A stretch of 15,002 nucleotides of DNA from Enterospora canceri (Eukaryota; Microsporidia; Enterocytozoonidae), in contig LWDP01000055.1 of NCBI GenBank assembly GCA_002087915.1, positions 1-15,002 of the forward strand, read 5' to 3'. Shown in pieces: positions 1 to 6,965 of this stretch (its first letter is position 1; each line of letters opens with the position of its first letter). Under the pieces are notes generated by a model. It was not told where the DNA came from. It saw only the letters and a list, made by a program, of their open reading frames with translations, and did no database searches. A program made the translations under genes and the position numbers.

Positions 1-464
1 TTCTTGCACAACCTGCTTGTTTCGTACTTCATGTTCTTCAATAGGTTGTTTAACAAGACTGTTCTGGTTATCTTCACATTTCCAACCATTTTGCCCACTG
101 CTTTACAGAACACCCTTTGTTCATTATTCTCATACGCTATTATTGTAGTAGGCATATGCTTTTTAATCACATTAATGTGATCAGTATTGATGTTACCATG
201 CGATACAGTCAGTATCAGTAAATCAGATGTTCGTGTGGCATAGCCCATTTCAACCAGATTGGATTCTGAACTAACGAATTCATTAGTGATGAAATTGCAC
301 TGTGGTTTGATCTGTAAATCAATTCTTTCTGATAGGTGCACTATTGATATAACTCTGTATCCAGTTGATTTGTATATTCTGTTTTCATTGCTCTGCTTGC
401 TCTTGCTTATCATCTGCTTCTGGACTTTAAGTGCATTTTGCTGGGCTACTCTTAGTTTGGTCAT
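1..464 (-). CDS. TSR1: Tsr1-like 40S ribosome assembly factor, N-terminal part (3' end outside window)
   Basis: The minus strand is open from an ATG at 464-462 to the left edge, giving about 154 residues with no stop. It begins MTKLRVAQQNALKVQKQM and is basic at first. A beta-strand segment YRVISIVHLSERIDLQ follows near residue 36, then TSDLLILTVSHGNIN, then PTTIIAYEN. This order matches the N-terminal GTPase-like region of Tsr1 (strand with V.L..RI.L, then VAD-type strand). No P-loop is visible, which separates it from its relative Bms1. Tsr1 acts in late maturation of 20S pre-rRNA and the 40S subunit. TTTTTATCCC lies 3 bp upstream of the ATG and supports this start. The gene is divergent from the Mpp6-like gene. 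The family call rests on pattern matching of a short piece; the existence of the gene is surer than its name. Confidence 0.6.
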   Translation of the reverse strand, partial: MTKLRVAQQNALKVQKQMISKSKQSNENRIYKSTGYRVISIVHLSERIDLQIKPQCNFITNEFVSSESNLVEMGYATRTSDLLILTVSHGNINTDHINVIKKHMPTTIIAYENNEQRVFCKAVGKMVGNVKITRTVLLNNLLKNMKYETSRLCK

Positions 465-495
465 TTTGGGATAAAAATTGTGAAAATATTTGGGG
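465..495. promoter_or_regulatory. 31-bp divergent promoter between Tsr1-like and Mpp6-like genes
   Basis: The whole space between the two start codons is 31 bp. Read on the minus strand it contains TTTTTATCCC followed by AAA and the Tsr1-like ATG. On the plus strand TATTTGGGG abuts the Mpp6-like ATG, which is a second CCCC run in the opposite orientation. Both genes concern RNA metabolism and ribosome production, so shared control is plausible but inferred. Confidence 0.6.
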
Positions 496-648
496 ATGAC
501 AAAGGAAATACAGGAAAAGAAAGTGCTCAGCAAAACACTAAGGAATCTCAAGTTCATGCAGAAGAAGGAGATTAAGGAGGAAATACCAGAAGAGGAAAGA
601 ACATTTTCGTGGTATGCAAATCACTATTTCAACAAAATAAACAAATGA
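496..648 (+). CDS. MPP6: Mpp6/MPHOSPH6-like exosome cofactor, 50 aa
   Basis: The ORF encodes 50 residues (ATG at 496, TGA at 646-648). Residues 11-25 read LSKTLRNLKFMQKKE, closely matching the N-terminal signature of Mpp6/M-phase phosphoprotein 6 (LS..L..MKFMQ). In other eukaryotes this segment contacts the nuclear exosome subunit Rrp40 and helps recruit the Mtr4 helicase for rRNA processing and RNA decay. The rest is an acidic stretch (EEIPEEE) and an aromatic tail (SWYANHYF). The protein is far shorter than human or yeast relatives and keeps little beyond the exosome-binding motif. GGGG touches the start codon. The gene lies head-to-head with the Tsr1-like gene and tail-to-tail with the small secreted-protein gene. 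Its short length is the main doubt. Confidence 0.65.
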   Translation: MTKEIQEKKVLSKTLRNLKFMQKKEIKEEIPEEERTFSWYANHYFNKINK

Positions 649-736
649 CAAATGTAGCAGAAAACAGCCAATCAATTGATTTAGTGTTGTTGAAAAGTGC
701 CTATATTCTAGGTTCCTAAGAAGCCCTATCCTTGTG

Positions 737-742
737 AATAAA
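737..742 (+). terminator. AATAAA, possible polyadenylation signal of the Mpp6-like gene
   Basis: AATAAA lies about 90 bp downstream of the Mpp6-like stop codon, in the 116-bp convergent spacer. It is a weak signal because short AT-rich hexamers occur by chance. Confidence 0.25.
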
Positions 743-764
743 CCCTTCACTCTACAAGATGCTT

Positions 765-977
765 TCAACAATTGTGATCGTGTGACTCCTCGTCTTCATC
801 CTTTTCAATCCAAGCCCCATATTTTTTTACCTTTTTATGGCAATTATTCATTCTAGCATTCTTATTACCATATCCAAATGCCTTACTGGCATATACCGTA
901 GTTAACATTATCACTATAATCACCGCCAGAGTAATGTACTTCATAGTAATTCGTCGTCTATAACAATATTTTGACAT
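765..977 (-). CDS. Small predicted secreted or membrane-anchored protein, 70 aa
   Basis: I recognise no family. The 70-residue product begins with a basic stretch (MSKYCYRRRITMKY), then a hydrophobic segment (ITLAVIIVIMLTTVYA, about residues 15-30) that fits a signal peptide or signal anchor. A lysine-rich middle follows, then an acidic, His/Cys-containing tail (EKDEDEESHDHNC). TTACTCCCTT directly precedes the first ATG, the same promoter element as in neighbouring genes, so the first ATG is preferred over the internal Met12. The tail could bind metal, but that is only a guess from composition. Short lineage-specific signal-peptide proteins are common in microsporidian genomes. A chance ORF remains possible, but promoter and signal peptide together argue for a gene. 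Confidence 0.55.
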   Translation of the reverse strand: MSKYCYRRRITMKYITLAVIIVIMLTTVYASKAFGYGNKNARMNNCHKKVKKYGAWIEKDEDEESHDHNC

Positions 978-1032
978 AAGGGAGTAACAATATCAGAATA
1001 ATTATCATAAAAAATGACAGTTACTCCCTTAT
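976..1032. repeat. Perfect 13-bp inverted repeat containing the CCC promoter element
   Basis: ATAAGGGAGTAAC at 976-988 is the exact reverse complement of GTTACTCCCTTAT at 1020-1032, with a 31-bp spacer. The left arm includes the start codon and promoter element of the small secreted-protein gene (minus strand). The right arm puts the same TTACTCCCTTAT on the plus strand, where no credible ORF follows. Confidence 0.85.
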
Positions 1033-1056
1033 ACTTAAAATATTAATGTGATCAGT

Positions 1057-2286
1057 CTATTTCCTATTGATTTGTGGTTTTATGTAGACACCACCTCTAT
1101 TCATTACGGCTATTCGTCCTTGTTTTTTGTTTCTAGTCACCTCCAAATAGATTCGTTTCCTGTATTCATCTTTCTCATACATCCCAAACATCTTGTTAAA
1201 TCGCATTAGTTCAATCTTAATCGTCCTCTTATCACCTCTACTATATATTTCATCACCTATTATTATCTCATCAATTCCAAAATAATCAAATAAATGTGCT
1301 AATCTTGTTCTGCTACTGAATCTACATAAATAATTTGGCACTCCACACGTATTACATTCCTGATTTCGTCTACCTAGTCCTATTTTCATCACTGATTGGT
1401 GTATGAAGTAGTTAGAGTTGTTATAGTATGATAGAACCATCATAGATGCCACTATTGAATTCGTAGTACAAACTGATGGAATTGTGTTATTCAGAAATGT
1501 GGTTGATTTGATGTAGTTCAATGGAATAATCTGGAATCTACTAGCTCTATGCAGTGCCAGATGGTACATCAACAACGTGTTATCAGACATCCTCAAACCC
1601 AAGTCAACCTGATTCAGATCAATTTGGTTGAATTCAGCCCATTTACAATTCTCAATTTCAATCTGCCTCATTTCATTCAGTCCTCCTTCTGAATACTCTC
1701 CCACCTTATTACCCATCTCATCCCTCATTGCTTCTGTGTTCCAGTCACTCACCGCATTCTGTGCCCAAACTAAGCAGTGTTCAAAATTCACTGGTTTCTC
1801 TTTGATTGTGCAAATTGGATACGTCACAGCCACTTTCTTAGGAAGACAGTCAAAGCATTCACTGCTGAAGTCGTAACTTTACCCAAGCCATCCGCCAGAT
1901 GCACCATCAATGAGTCTAGTTCGTGATAGGTAGCACATCTTGTTGACATGTGACCTGACTCTGTCACTATCAAGACAGTTGAATACAACTCCAAATCCCC
2001 TATAAAACTCAATTGAGTCAACTTCCTCAATTTTTGAACAAAAATAGGCGCAATTAACTTTGCTAGCGAGTCTCTGTGACTTGCTCTTCCCAATGTCATC
2101 CCTGGTATAATAAAACTGCCTATTCAGATTAGTCAAATCAATTGTATCAAAATCAACCAGAGTCAGCTGGAATCCACCTGTTTGCGAGAGTATTTTGACC
2201 AATTCGCAGCCAAGTCCCCCACAGCCCACGACCAATGCACTGGTCTGACCACTCGTCTTCCTTGAATTCCTACATGCCAAAACCAT
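1057..2286 (-). CDS. UBA2: SUMO-activating enzyme subunit Uba2, interrupted near the middle (stop at 1879-1881)
   Basis: Uba2 is the catalytic half of the SUMO E1 enzyme: it adenylates SUMO and carries it as a thioester before transfer to Ubc9. From the preferred start (ATG 2286-2284, directly after TTTTTACC) the product begins MVLACRNSRKTSG. It shows the nucleotide motif GCGGLG (residues 21-26), LVDFDTIDLTNLNRQF (43-58) and LIDGASGGWLG (125-135). An in-frame TAA follows. Reading on in the same frame gives a CxxC pair (ECFDC), the catalytic cysteine in YPICTIKEKP, then HCLVWAQ, a TTN-type segment and a second CxxC (QECNTCG). The two zinc pairs and the HCLVWA motif point to Uba2 rather than Uba1 or Uba3. 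Around the stop, a neighbouring frame encodes GKVTT, the residues expected there, so two compensating indels are likelier than a simple nonsense codon. Total span is about 409 codons, short for the family. An upstream in-frame ATG at 2346 exists but lacks the promoter element. Confidence 0.85.
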
Positions 2287-2294
2287 GGTAAAAA
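2287..2294 (-). promoter_or_regulatory. UBA2: TTTTTACC element abutting the uba2 start
   Basis: Read on the minus strand, TTTTTACC ends at the base before the ATG at 2286. It matches the element in front of E2F and prolyl-tRNA synthetase and decides between this ATG and the one 60 bp further upstream. Confidence 0.55.
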
Positions 2295-2442
2295 TTCCAG
2301 AATATTCTCTTATCAAGTTGCCACTGATTAAATCAAATTCAAACAACTCGTCTCGTTTTAATCACAAAATATTTTGCCTCGCTCTTTTTTGAAAAATCTT
2401 TTCAGGTTCCCCTGTTTTGTGTGTTTTATAATTTGACACATT

Positions 2443-3074
2443 TCACTCCTTTTTGGTTGAATGTCGCTTGTTATCGATGTAGAATACGCTGATTTCCCCC
2501 TTATCGGTCGATATCTTCATTCTGTAACTCCCCTTCTCATATTTCGGGTATTCTATGGATGTCTCGTCTGGTGCCTTGATTGCAAAGAGCAGCTTGTCAT
2601 TAAGTTGCTTAACTGATTTGATATCAGTATAGCTCACAAATGCATTTTCCAGGTTGTCTCGACACGCTGAAATGTCCTGCAAATCCCTGTTCAACTCCTC
2701 TATCTCCTGCTCAATCGGATTGAGTGGCACACAATCAGCTTGCCGCCGCTCACTTCCGTCCATGATGTTCTCAGCATTCTCCTTCTCAATTTCCTGAATA
2801 ATTCGATCACATCGACTCGTGTCAAAAATGCATTCGGCATTTCCTCCAATCCATTTCACTGAGTTCACGTTCCATTTCGTAATAAATCGATTGATTCAAG
2901 CACATTCGTGATGTCGTAGACTCTTCGTTTGACCACATTCAGCATGGATGCAGCCGTGGTGATGCTGATTGCGTGGTCAGGAGACTCCCAGAGCAGCTTC
3001 ACGAACCTCTTGGTCAGTGAATAGAGGCTGTTTTCGTCTCGTCTTGAACTTGTAGGTGCTTCATGTGCTTTCAT
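2443..3074 (-). CDS. E2F: E2F-family transcription factor, with a single-base frameshift at 2875-2877
   Basis: The first frame (3074 to 2865) gives a winged-helix DNA-binding domain: LTKRFVKLLWESPD (residues 20-33), then KRRVYDITNVLESIDLL (49-65), the hallmark RRxYDITNVLE recognition helix. The frame then ends (RNGT, stop). The second frame resumes within the same domain with NSVKWIGGN and continues through a coiled-coil segment (IEQEIEELNRDLQDI) into a marked box (FVSYTDIKSVKQLNDKLLFA, then IKAPDET). One extra A in the AAA run read on the minus strand joins the two frames and restores the conserved spacing, giving about 210 codons. The marked box favours E2F over its partner DP. E2F factors control G1/S genes. 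TTTTTACCCT lies 0-1 bp upstream of the ATG. A sequencing error is the simplest explanation of the break. Confidence 0.88.
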
Positions 3075-3084
3075 AGGGTAAAAA
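3075..3084 (-). promoter_or_regulatory. TTTTTACCCT promoter element of the E2F gene
   Basis: This copy sits against the start codon at 3074, read on the minus strand. It is one of the cleanest matches to the window-wide element. Confidence 0.6.
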
Positions 3085-3162
3085 TGCTACAAATTGTGTC
3101 AGTAATTTGTTAGTGAAATGTCACCATTTTGCAGAAGCAATGAAAATGTTTTCAAAATGCCC

Positions 3163-3639
3163 ATGCTTGAATGTTCGCTCTACGGAGTAGCAAGCAGCAC
3201 GGTAGACTACAGCAACGAGTATAAACACAGGAGATACACCAGAGTTGAGCACATATATAAGAGAGGAGACACTCACATATATGTGCACGTAGATGAAGAT
3301 AGGAAGAAGCACAGGCTGATTTATTACAGTAAGGTGGATAGAAACAAGCAGAGGACGTGTTTGGCGTTGAATATGGAACTGTTTGAGACAAATGAAGACA
3401 TATTTCATGTATTAGAAATAAACAAGTTTACCAGAATAAGCATAATGGAGTGTGAAATAGAGGAATTCAGAATAAGTGGATACAGGGTAGAAATTAACAA
3501 GGAGAATGGATCAGAGGAGGCCATGATCAAGGCATATTGCTATGTTGATGATGTGATAGAAGGAGAAGAATTGCTTGAGAATGTTTACACTGACCTGGGT
3601 ATAAAAATGGTCTATTCAACTGAGATGTTTATGAAATGA
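3163..3639 (+). CDS. MED18: Probable Mediator subunit 18 (Med18), 158 aa
   Basis: From ATG 3163 the protein begins MLECSLYGVASS, which resembles the Med18 N-terminus (a short strand ending in L.G). The order that follows fits the Med18 beta-barrel fold: LIYYSKVDR (a strand before a conserved helix), NEDIFHVLEINKFTR, an EFRISGYRVEINKEN strand, and a C-terminal MIKAYCYVDD strand with a helix. Med18 belongs to the Mediator head module and contacts RNA polymerase II. The frame is open to an earlier ATG at 3118, but GCCC abuts the ATG at 3163, and homologues start near the L.G strand, so the shorter form is preferred. It is divergent from the E2F gene and tandem with prolyl-tRNA synthetase. No single diagnostic motif exists for this divergent family, so the name is tentative. 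The ORF itself is solid. Confidence 0.55.
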   Translation: MLECSLYGVASSTVDYSNEYKHRRYTRVEHIYKRGDTHIYVHVDEDRKKHRLIYYSKVDRNKQRTCLALNMELFETNEDIFHVLEINKFTRISIMECEIEEFRISGYRVEINKENGSEEAMIKAYCYVDDVIEGEELLENVYTDLGIKMVYSTEMFMK

Positions 3640-3716
3640 GTTGGTGTTAGGAATTGCTACTGTTACCTCTTACACTCTCAATACGTCAAAATCAAACTGC
3701 CTTAATTTCATTATTG

Positions 3717-3738
3717 AATAAATAGTCAAAATTTACCC
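3717..3738 (+). promoter_or_regulatory. AATAAA signal of Med18 gene followed by ATTTACCC promoter of prolyl-tRNA synthetase
   Basis: AATAAA occupies 3717-3722, 78 bp after the Med18 stop. ATTTACCC occupies 3731-3738 and touches the next ATG. If both are used, the poly(A) site of the first transcript would fall at or beyond the start of the next gene. Confidence 0.5.
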
Positions 3739-5229
3739 ATGGCTTTTGGAATCACAGCAAAAAAGCAGAGTAAATTCCACGACTGGTACACTCAGGTTGT
3801 AATCAACGCGGAACTCTTAGACTACTACGACATCAGAGGGTGCTTCATAATGCGTCCAAATGGAATGCGAATCTGGAAATGCATCAGGGACTACTTTGAT
3901 GAGAAGATTGGGGAAATGGGGGTAGAAGAGGCCTATTTTCCAATGCTCGTAACAAAAGAGAACATTGAGAAGGAGAAGAACCATTTGGCCAACTTCAACC
4001 CAGAATTGGCGTGGATCACCCGGTGTGGAGAGACTGAACTCGATCAACCTGTTGCAATACGTCCAACTTCAGAAACAATCATTTATCCAGCAATGAGCAA
4101 ATGGCTTACGATACACAGGGACTTGCCTATGAAAATAAATCAGTGGTGCTCTGTTCTGAGATGGGAGGTGAAGAGCACCCTACCATTCATCAGAGGACGA
4201 GAGTTCTTGTGGCAGGAAGGACACACCGCCTACTACGGCAAGAAGGATGCTGAGGAAGAATGTAGAGAAATATTGGAGATTTATGCGCATATATATGAGA
4301 AATTATTGGCAATTCCAGTAGTAAGGGGAATAAAGAGCAAGAATGAGACATTTGGTGGGGCAGAATACACCCTGACAATTGAGGCATTTATTCCAGGAAC
4401 AGGAAAGGGTGTTCAGGCTGCTACGTCTCACCATTTGGGTCAGAACTTCGCAAAGATGTTTGAAATAAAGGTACAGGACGATGTGAAGCAAGAACGACTG
4501 GTCTACCAGAACTGTTGGGGACTGACAACCAGATCCATTGGTATTGCAACAATGATCCATTCAGACGATACGGGATTCATGTGTGGTCCAAGAGTGGCAA
4601 ACATTCAGGTTGTGATAATTCTTTGTGGAATCACCTCAAAGAAAGAAGAAGAGGAAGTCAGTAAGCTTAAAAAATACGCTTATTTTGTTGAAGAAAAATT
4701 GAAGGAGCATAAAATAAGAGTTCATGTTGACATAAAAGAGGGACAAACAGCAGGATTCAAATTCAACCATTGGGAACTGATGGGTGTTCCAATCAGACTG
4801 GAAATTGGCTTTAGGGACATGGAGAAGAATGAGGTGTGCTGTGCAAGAAGAGATTTGGGTAAAAACAGGAAACAACTTAAGGTTGATAATTTGGTAAAGG
4901 AGGTTCAGGCTGAAATGGATCAAATGCACATGAATTTGTACGAAAAGGCAAAGGCTGAAAGAGATCTAAGAACCAAACAAGTTGACACATTTGACGAGCT
5001 TCTTGCTGAATTGAACAACAAGAATGTTGTTTTGGCACCGTGGTGCAATAATTCGGAATGTGAGGATGAAATAGGTGAAAGAACGACAATTCGTGAAAAC
5101 GATGAAGTTGTAACACAGGGTGGAAAAACACTTTGCATCCCATTTGAGAAACCAAGTTCAGCTGGAAAGATGTGTGTTAACTGCAATAAGTGTGCAGAGA
5201 CATACGTATTGATTGGTAGGAGCTATTGA
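3739..5229 (+). CDS. Prolyl-tRNA synthetase, cytosolic eukaryotic/archaeal type
   Basis: This class II synthetase charges tRNA-Pro with proline in the cytosol. The 496-residue product is full length for the stand-alone form, with no N-terminal GluRS or YbaK-type editing domain. It begins FHDWYTQVVINAELLDYY. It contains GCFIMRPNGMRIW (34-46), PVAIRPTSETIIYP (104-117), motif 2 QWCSVLRWE (135-143), FLWQEGHTAYY (156-166), AEYTLTIEAF (208-217), TSHHLGQNFAKMF (229-241) and motif 3 with GPRVA (283-287). An anticodon-binding domain follows. The C-terminal zinc domain has Cys436, Cys441, Cys479 and Cys482 and ends in a tyrosine (IGRSY), as in archaeal-type enzymes. The residues just before motif 3 read GFMCGPRVA where the family usually has GLVLPPRVA. 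ATTTACCC touches the ATG. Identification is secure. Confidence 0.97.
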   Translation: MAFGITAKKQSKFHDWYTQVVINAELLDYYDIRGCFIMRPNGMRIWKCIRDYFDEKIGEMGVEEAYFPMLVTKENIEKEKNHLANFNPELAWITRCGETELDQPVAIRPTSETIIYPAMSKWLTIHRDLPMKINQWCSVLRWEVKSTLPFIRGREFLWQEGHTAYYGKKDAEEECREILEIYAHIYEKLLAIPVVRGIKSKNETFGGAEYTLTIEAFIPGTGKGVQAATSHHLGQNFAKMFEIKVQDDVKQERLVYQNCWGLTTRSIGIATMIHSDDTGFMCGPRVANIQVVIILCGITSKKEEEEVSKLKKYAYFVEEKLKEHKIRVHVDIKEGQTAGFKFNHWELMGVPIRLEIGFRDMEKNEVCCARRDLGKNRKQLKVDNLVKEVQAEMDQMHMNLYEKAKAERDLRTKQVDTFDELLAELNNKNVVLAPWCNNSECEDEIGERTTIRENDEVVTQGGKTLCIPFEKPSSAGKMCVNCNKCAETYVLIGRSY

Positions 5230-5302
5230 TCGAGTCTCTCTATCCACACAATTGGCTTGATATAGTTATTGATCACAATTCTGTTCAAATTAAACATTTG
5301 AT

Positions 5303-5310
5303 CACCCTTA
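5303..5310 (+). promoter_or_regulatory. CACCCTTA promoter element of the pseudokinase gene
   Basis: CCC lies 3 bp upstream of the ATG at 5311, in the same arrangement as in front of the ABCG and small secreted-protein genes. The 81-bp gap from the synthetase stop also holds two TGATCA palindromes. Confidence 0.5.
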
Positions 5311-6906
5311 ATGGAAAAGGAAGAACCAGAAAACACATTTGAAGTAGAAGAAGAGCAAAATGATAAGAAGAAGAGAAAGAAGACTATCATCATCGGAATA
5401 AGTGCAGTGATATTTGTGACACTGATAATCTTTGTGATATTGCTGGCAGCTGGATCAAAAAAGAAGAAAGAAGCAGCTGAGAATAAAGTGCAAGTGAAGA
5501 AGAAGGAAAAGAAATCAAAGAAGCCAAAACCAAAGAAGATGAAGACACCCAAATCACTGACACCACAAACGGATCCAGTTAATCCCCAACAAGAGTACGC
5601 CTACGAATATGGTGATGATGATCAAAATTTGGATTATAGGGATAATTTTGAGCCAGGATGGCAGATTGACCGTGGATTTGTGGGAGAAAAGGTCATTGAA
5701 GCCCCGCCTGAAAATCGAGAAAACGCGCTACAACGAATATATGGTGGTGTTTTTAAGGCCGTCTATAATTACGCTAACTATCGCAACCTCTACGTGTTCA
5801 CTGAATTGGGTGACGTTGTCAAAGAAACCAGACGTAAAAGCGCACAAGATACCGCAAAGATCGTAAATAATCAGCTGAAGAAAAATGACAATTCGGCAAT
5901 GAACAAGGCCATTCACCTGCTCCAGGTAGGCGTGTATCACGGCTGTTCAACAAAGGAAGATTTGGAGGACATCAACAGTGACGCACAGTTCTCTCTACCA
6001 ATTTCATACTTGTTTGGTTCTGGACAGGGCACTTTTATTTTACTGCTCTCTAGCAGTGAGCTAAACATTGATACGATACTCAAGGCGTATACAGTTGATA
6101 GGGCGGGACCAGTAAACGAAAGACTAGAAACTGAGGCAAAAATACTCAAGGAAATCAGAAAGGAGCAGCCACATAATATCCTCTCTGTCTACTACATTGG
6201 CGTATATGAACTTACATACGAGACAACCACGTACAAGTATTCTGTCGCAGCATTGGAGTACGCCCAATACGATATCTCAGTGATCAACCTAAAAAGCTCA
6301 AAAGTTGATTCACGATACTTCACCGATGCACAATGGAAAAACTTCGAAAACGGCCTACGAACATTGGCCAAAGACATTTTGACTGCATTTGTCTGGCTAC
6401 ACAAGAAGGACTTTGTCTACATGAATCTGACACTGAACAATGTCAAGGCAATCAAGAACAGATACGGCTACGAATTCAGGTTGTGGGGATTTGAGAATGC
6501 GTTTGAAATAAAGAAATGTGGCGTTGGTGAAAAAATAAAAGATGATATGTCAATCAATCCTAGACTGAGATACATCTGTAACCAGGACAACAAAATGATT
6601 GGATCATTCACTGATATCTTCTCACTAGGAACAATGATGAGCTTATTAGGGGGAGTCAAGGACCCAACCAATTTTGAACAAATCATCGATGCAGCCAATA
6701 TCCAGAACACTGAACCAAATGACATCTACGACTGCGCATTCAACAACAAACTGTCGTTGAATTGCCGTGATTTCATTGACAAATGCCTGGAAAAGAATGC
6801 CAATGGGAGACCAGATGCAAAAACCCACCTCAATCACCCATTCATCACAGGTGATACCGTAGACGAATACAGTGAGGACAGAAAGGCGTATTTGGGAGAT
6901 GAATAG
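5311..6906 (+). CDS. Single-pass membrane protein with a degenerate protein kinase domain (pseudokinase), 531 aa
   Basis: An acidic N-terminus (residues 1-17) and a lysine cluster (19-24) precede one transmembrane helix (IIIGISAVIFVTLIIFVILL, about 26-45). A very basic linker (49-80) and a Tyr/Asp-rich stretch (95-112) follow. The kinase-like domain begins near 232 with a glycine loop GSGQG (236-240), a beta-3 lysine in ILKAY (K258) and an alpha-C glutamate in ETEAKIL. The catalytic loop reads FVYMNLTLNNVKAI, so the HRD aspartate is replaced (N372), and the DFG site reads GFE (393-395). The F-helix DIFSLG (435-440) and the C-terminal CLEKNANGRPDAKTHLNHPF remain typical of kinases. It therefore probably cannot phosphorylate in the usual way but may bind nucleotide or act as a scaffold. 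With no signal peptide before the helix, topology is uncertain. CACCCTTA precedes the ATG. I know no named family for this architecture. Confidence 0.85.
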   Translation: MEKEEPENTFEVEEEQNDKKKRKKTIIIGISAVIFVTLIIFVILLAAGSKKKKEAAENKVQVKKKEKKSKKPKPKKMKTPKSLTPQTDPVNPQQEYAYEYGDDDQNLDYRDNFEPGWQIDRGFVGEKVIEAPPENRENALQRIYGGVFKAVYNYANYRNLYVFTELGDVVKETRRKSAQDTAKIVNNQLKKNDNSAMNKAIHLLQVGVYHGCSTKEDLEDINSDAQFSLPISYLFGSGQGTFILLLSSSELNIDTILKAYTVDRAGPVNERLETEAKILKEIRKEQPHNILSVYYIGVYELTYETTTYKYSVAALEYAQYDISVINLKSSKVDSRYFTDAQWKNFENGLRTLAKDILTAFVWLHKKDFVYMNLTLNNVKAIKNRYGYEFRLWGFENAFEIKKCGVGEKIKDDMSINPRLRYICNQDNKMIGSFTDIFSLGTMMSLLGGVKDPTNFEQIIDAANIQNTEPNDIYDCAFNNKLSLNCRDFIDKCLEKNANGRPDAKTHLNHPFITGDTVDEYSEDRKAYLGDE

Positions 6907-6965
6907 TTAAATAGTGTGGGAGTATTTGGATAAATAGTAGAAGACTAAGCTACTCTTAAAATGTT

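Noticed and set aside
259..474. Plus-strand 71-codon ORF with hydrophobic composition
   Set aside because: It is antisense to the Tsr1-like gene, which has the promoter element, a basic N-terminus and family-like strands; the hydrophobic look comes from reading Lys/Gln-rich codons backwards.
538..771. Minus-strand 77-codon ORF
   Set aside because: It overlaps the Mpp6-like gene on the opposite strand, lacks a promoter element and resembles no family.
1824..2099. Separate 91-codon minus-strand gene
   Set aside because: It overlaps uba2 in another frame; only its GKVTT stretch is meaningful, as evidence of the compensating indels.
4190..5186. Several 65-97-codon antisense ORFs within prolyl-tRNA synthetase
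   Set aside because: They are shadows of a highly conserved intact gene.
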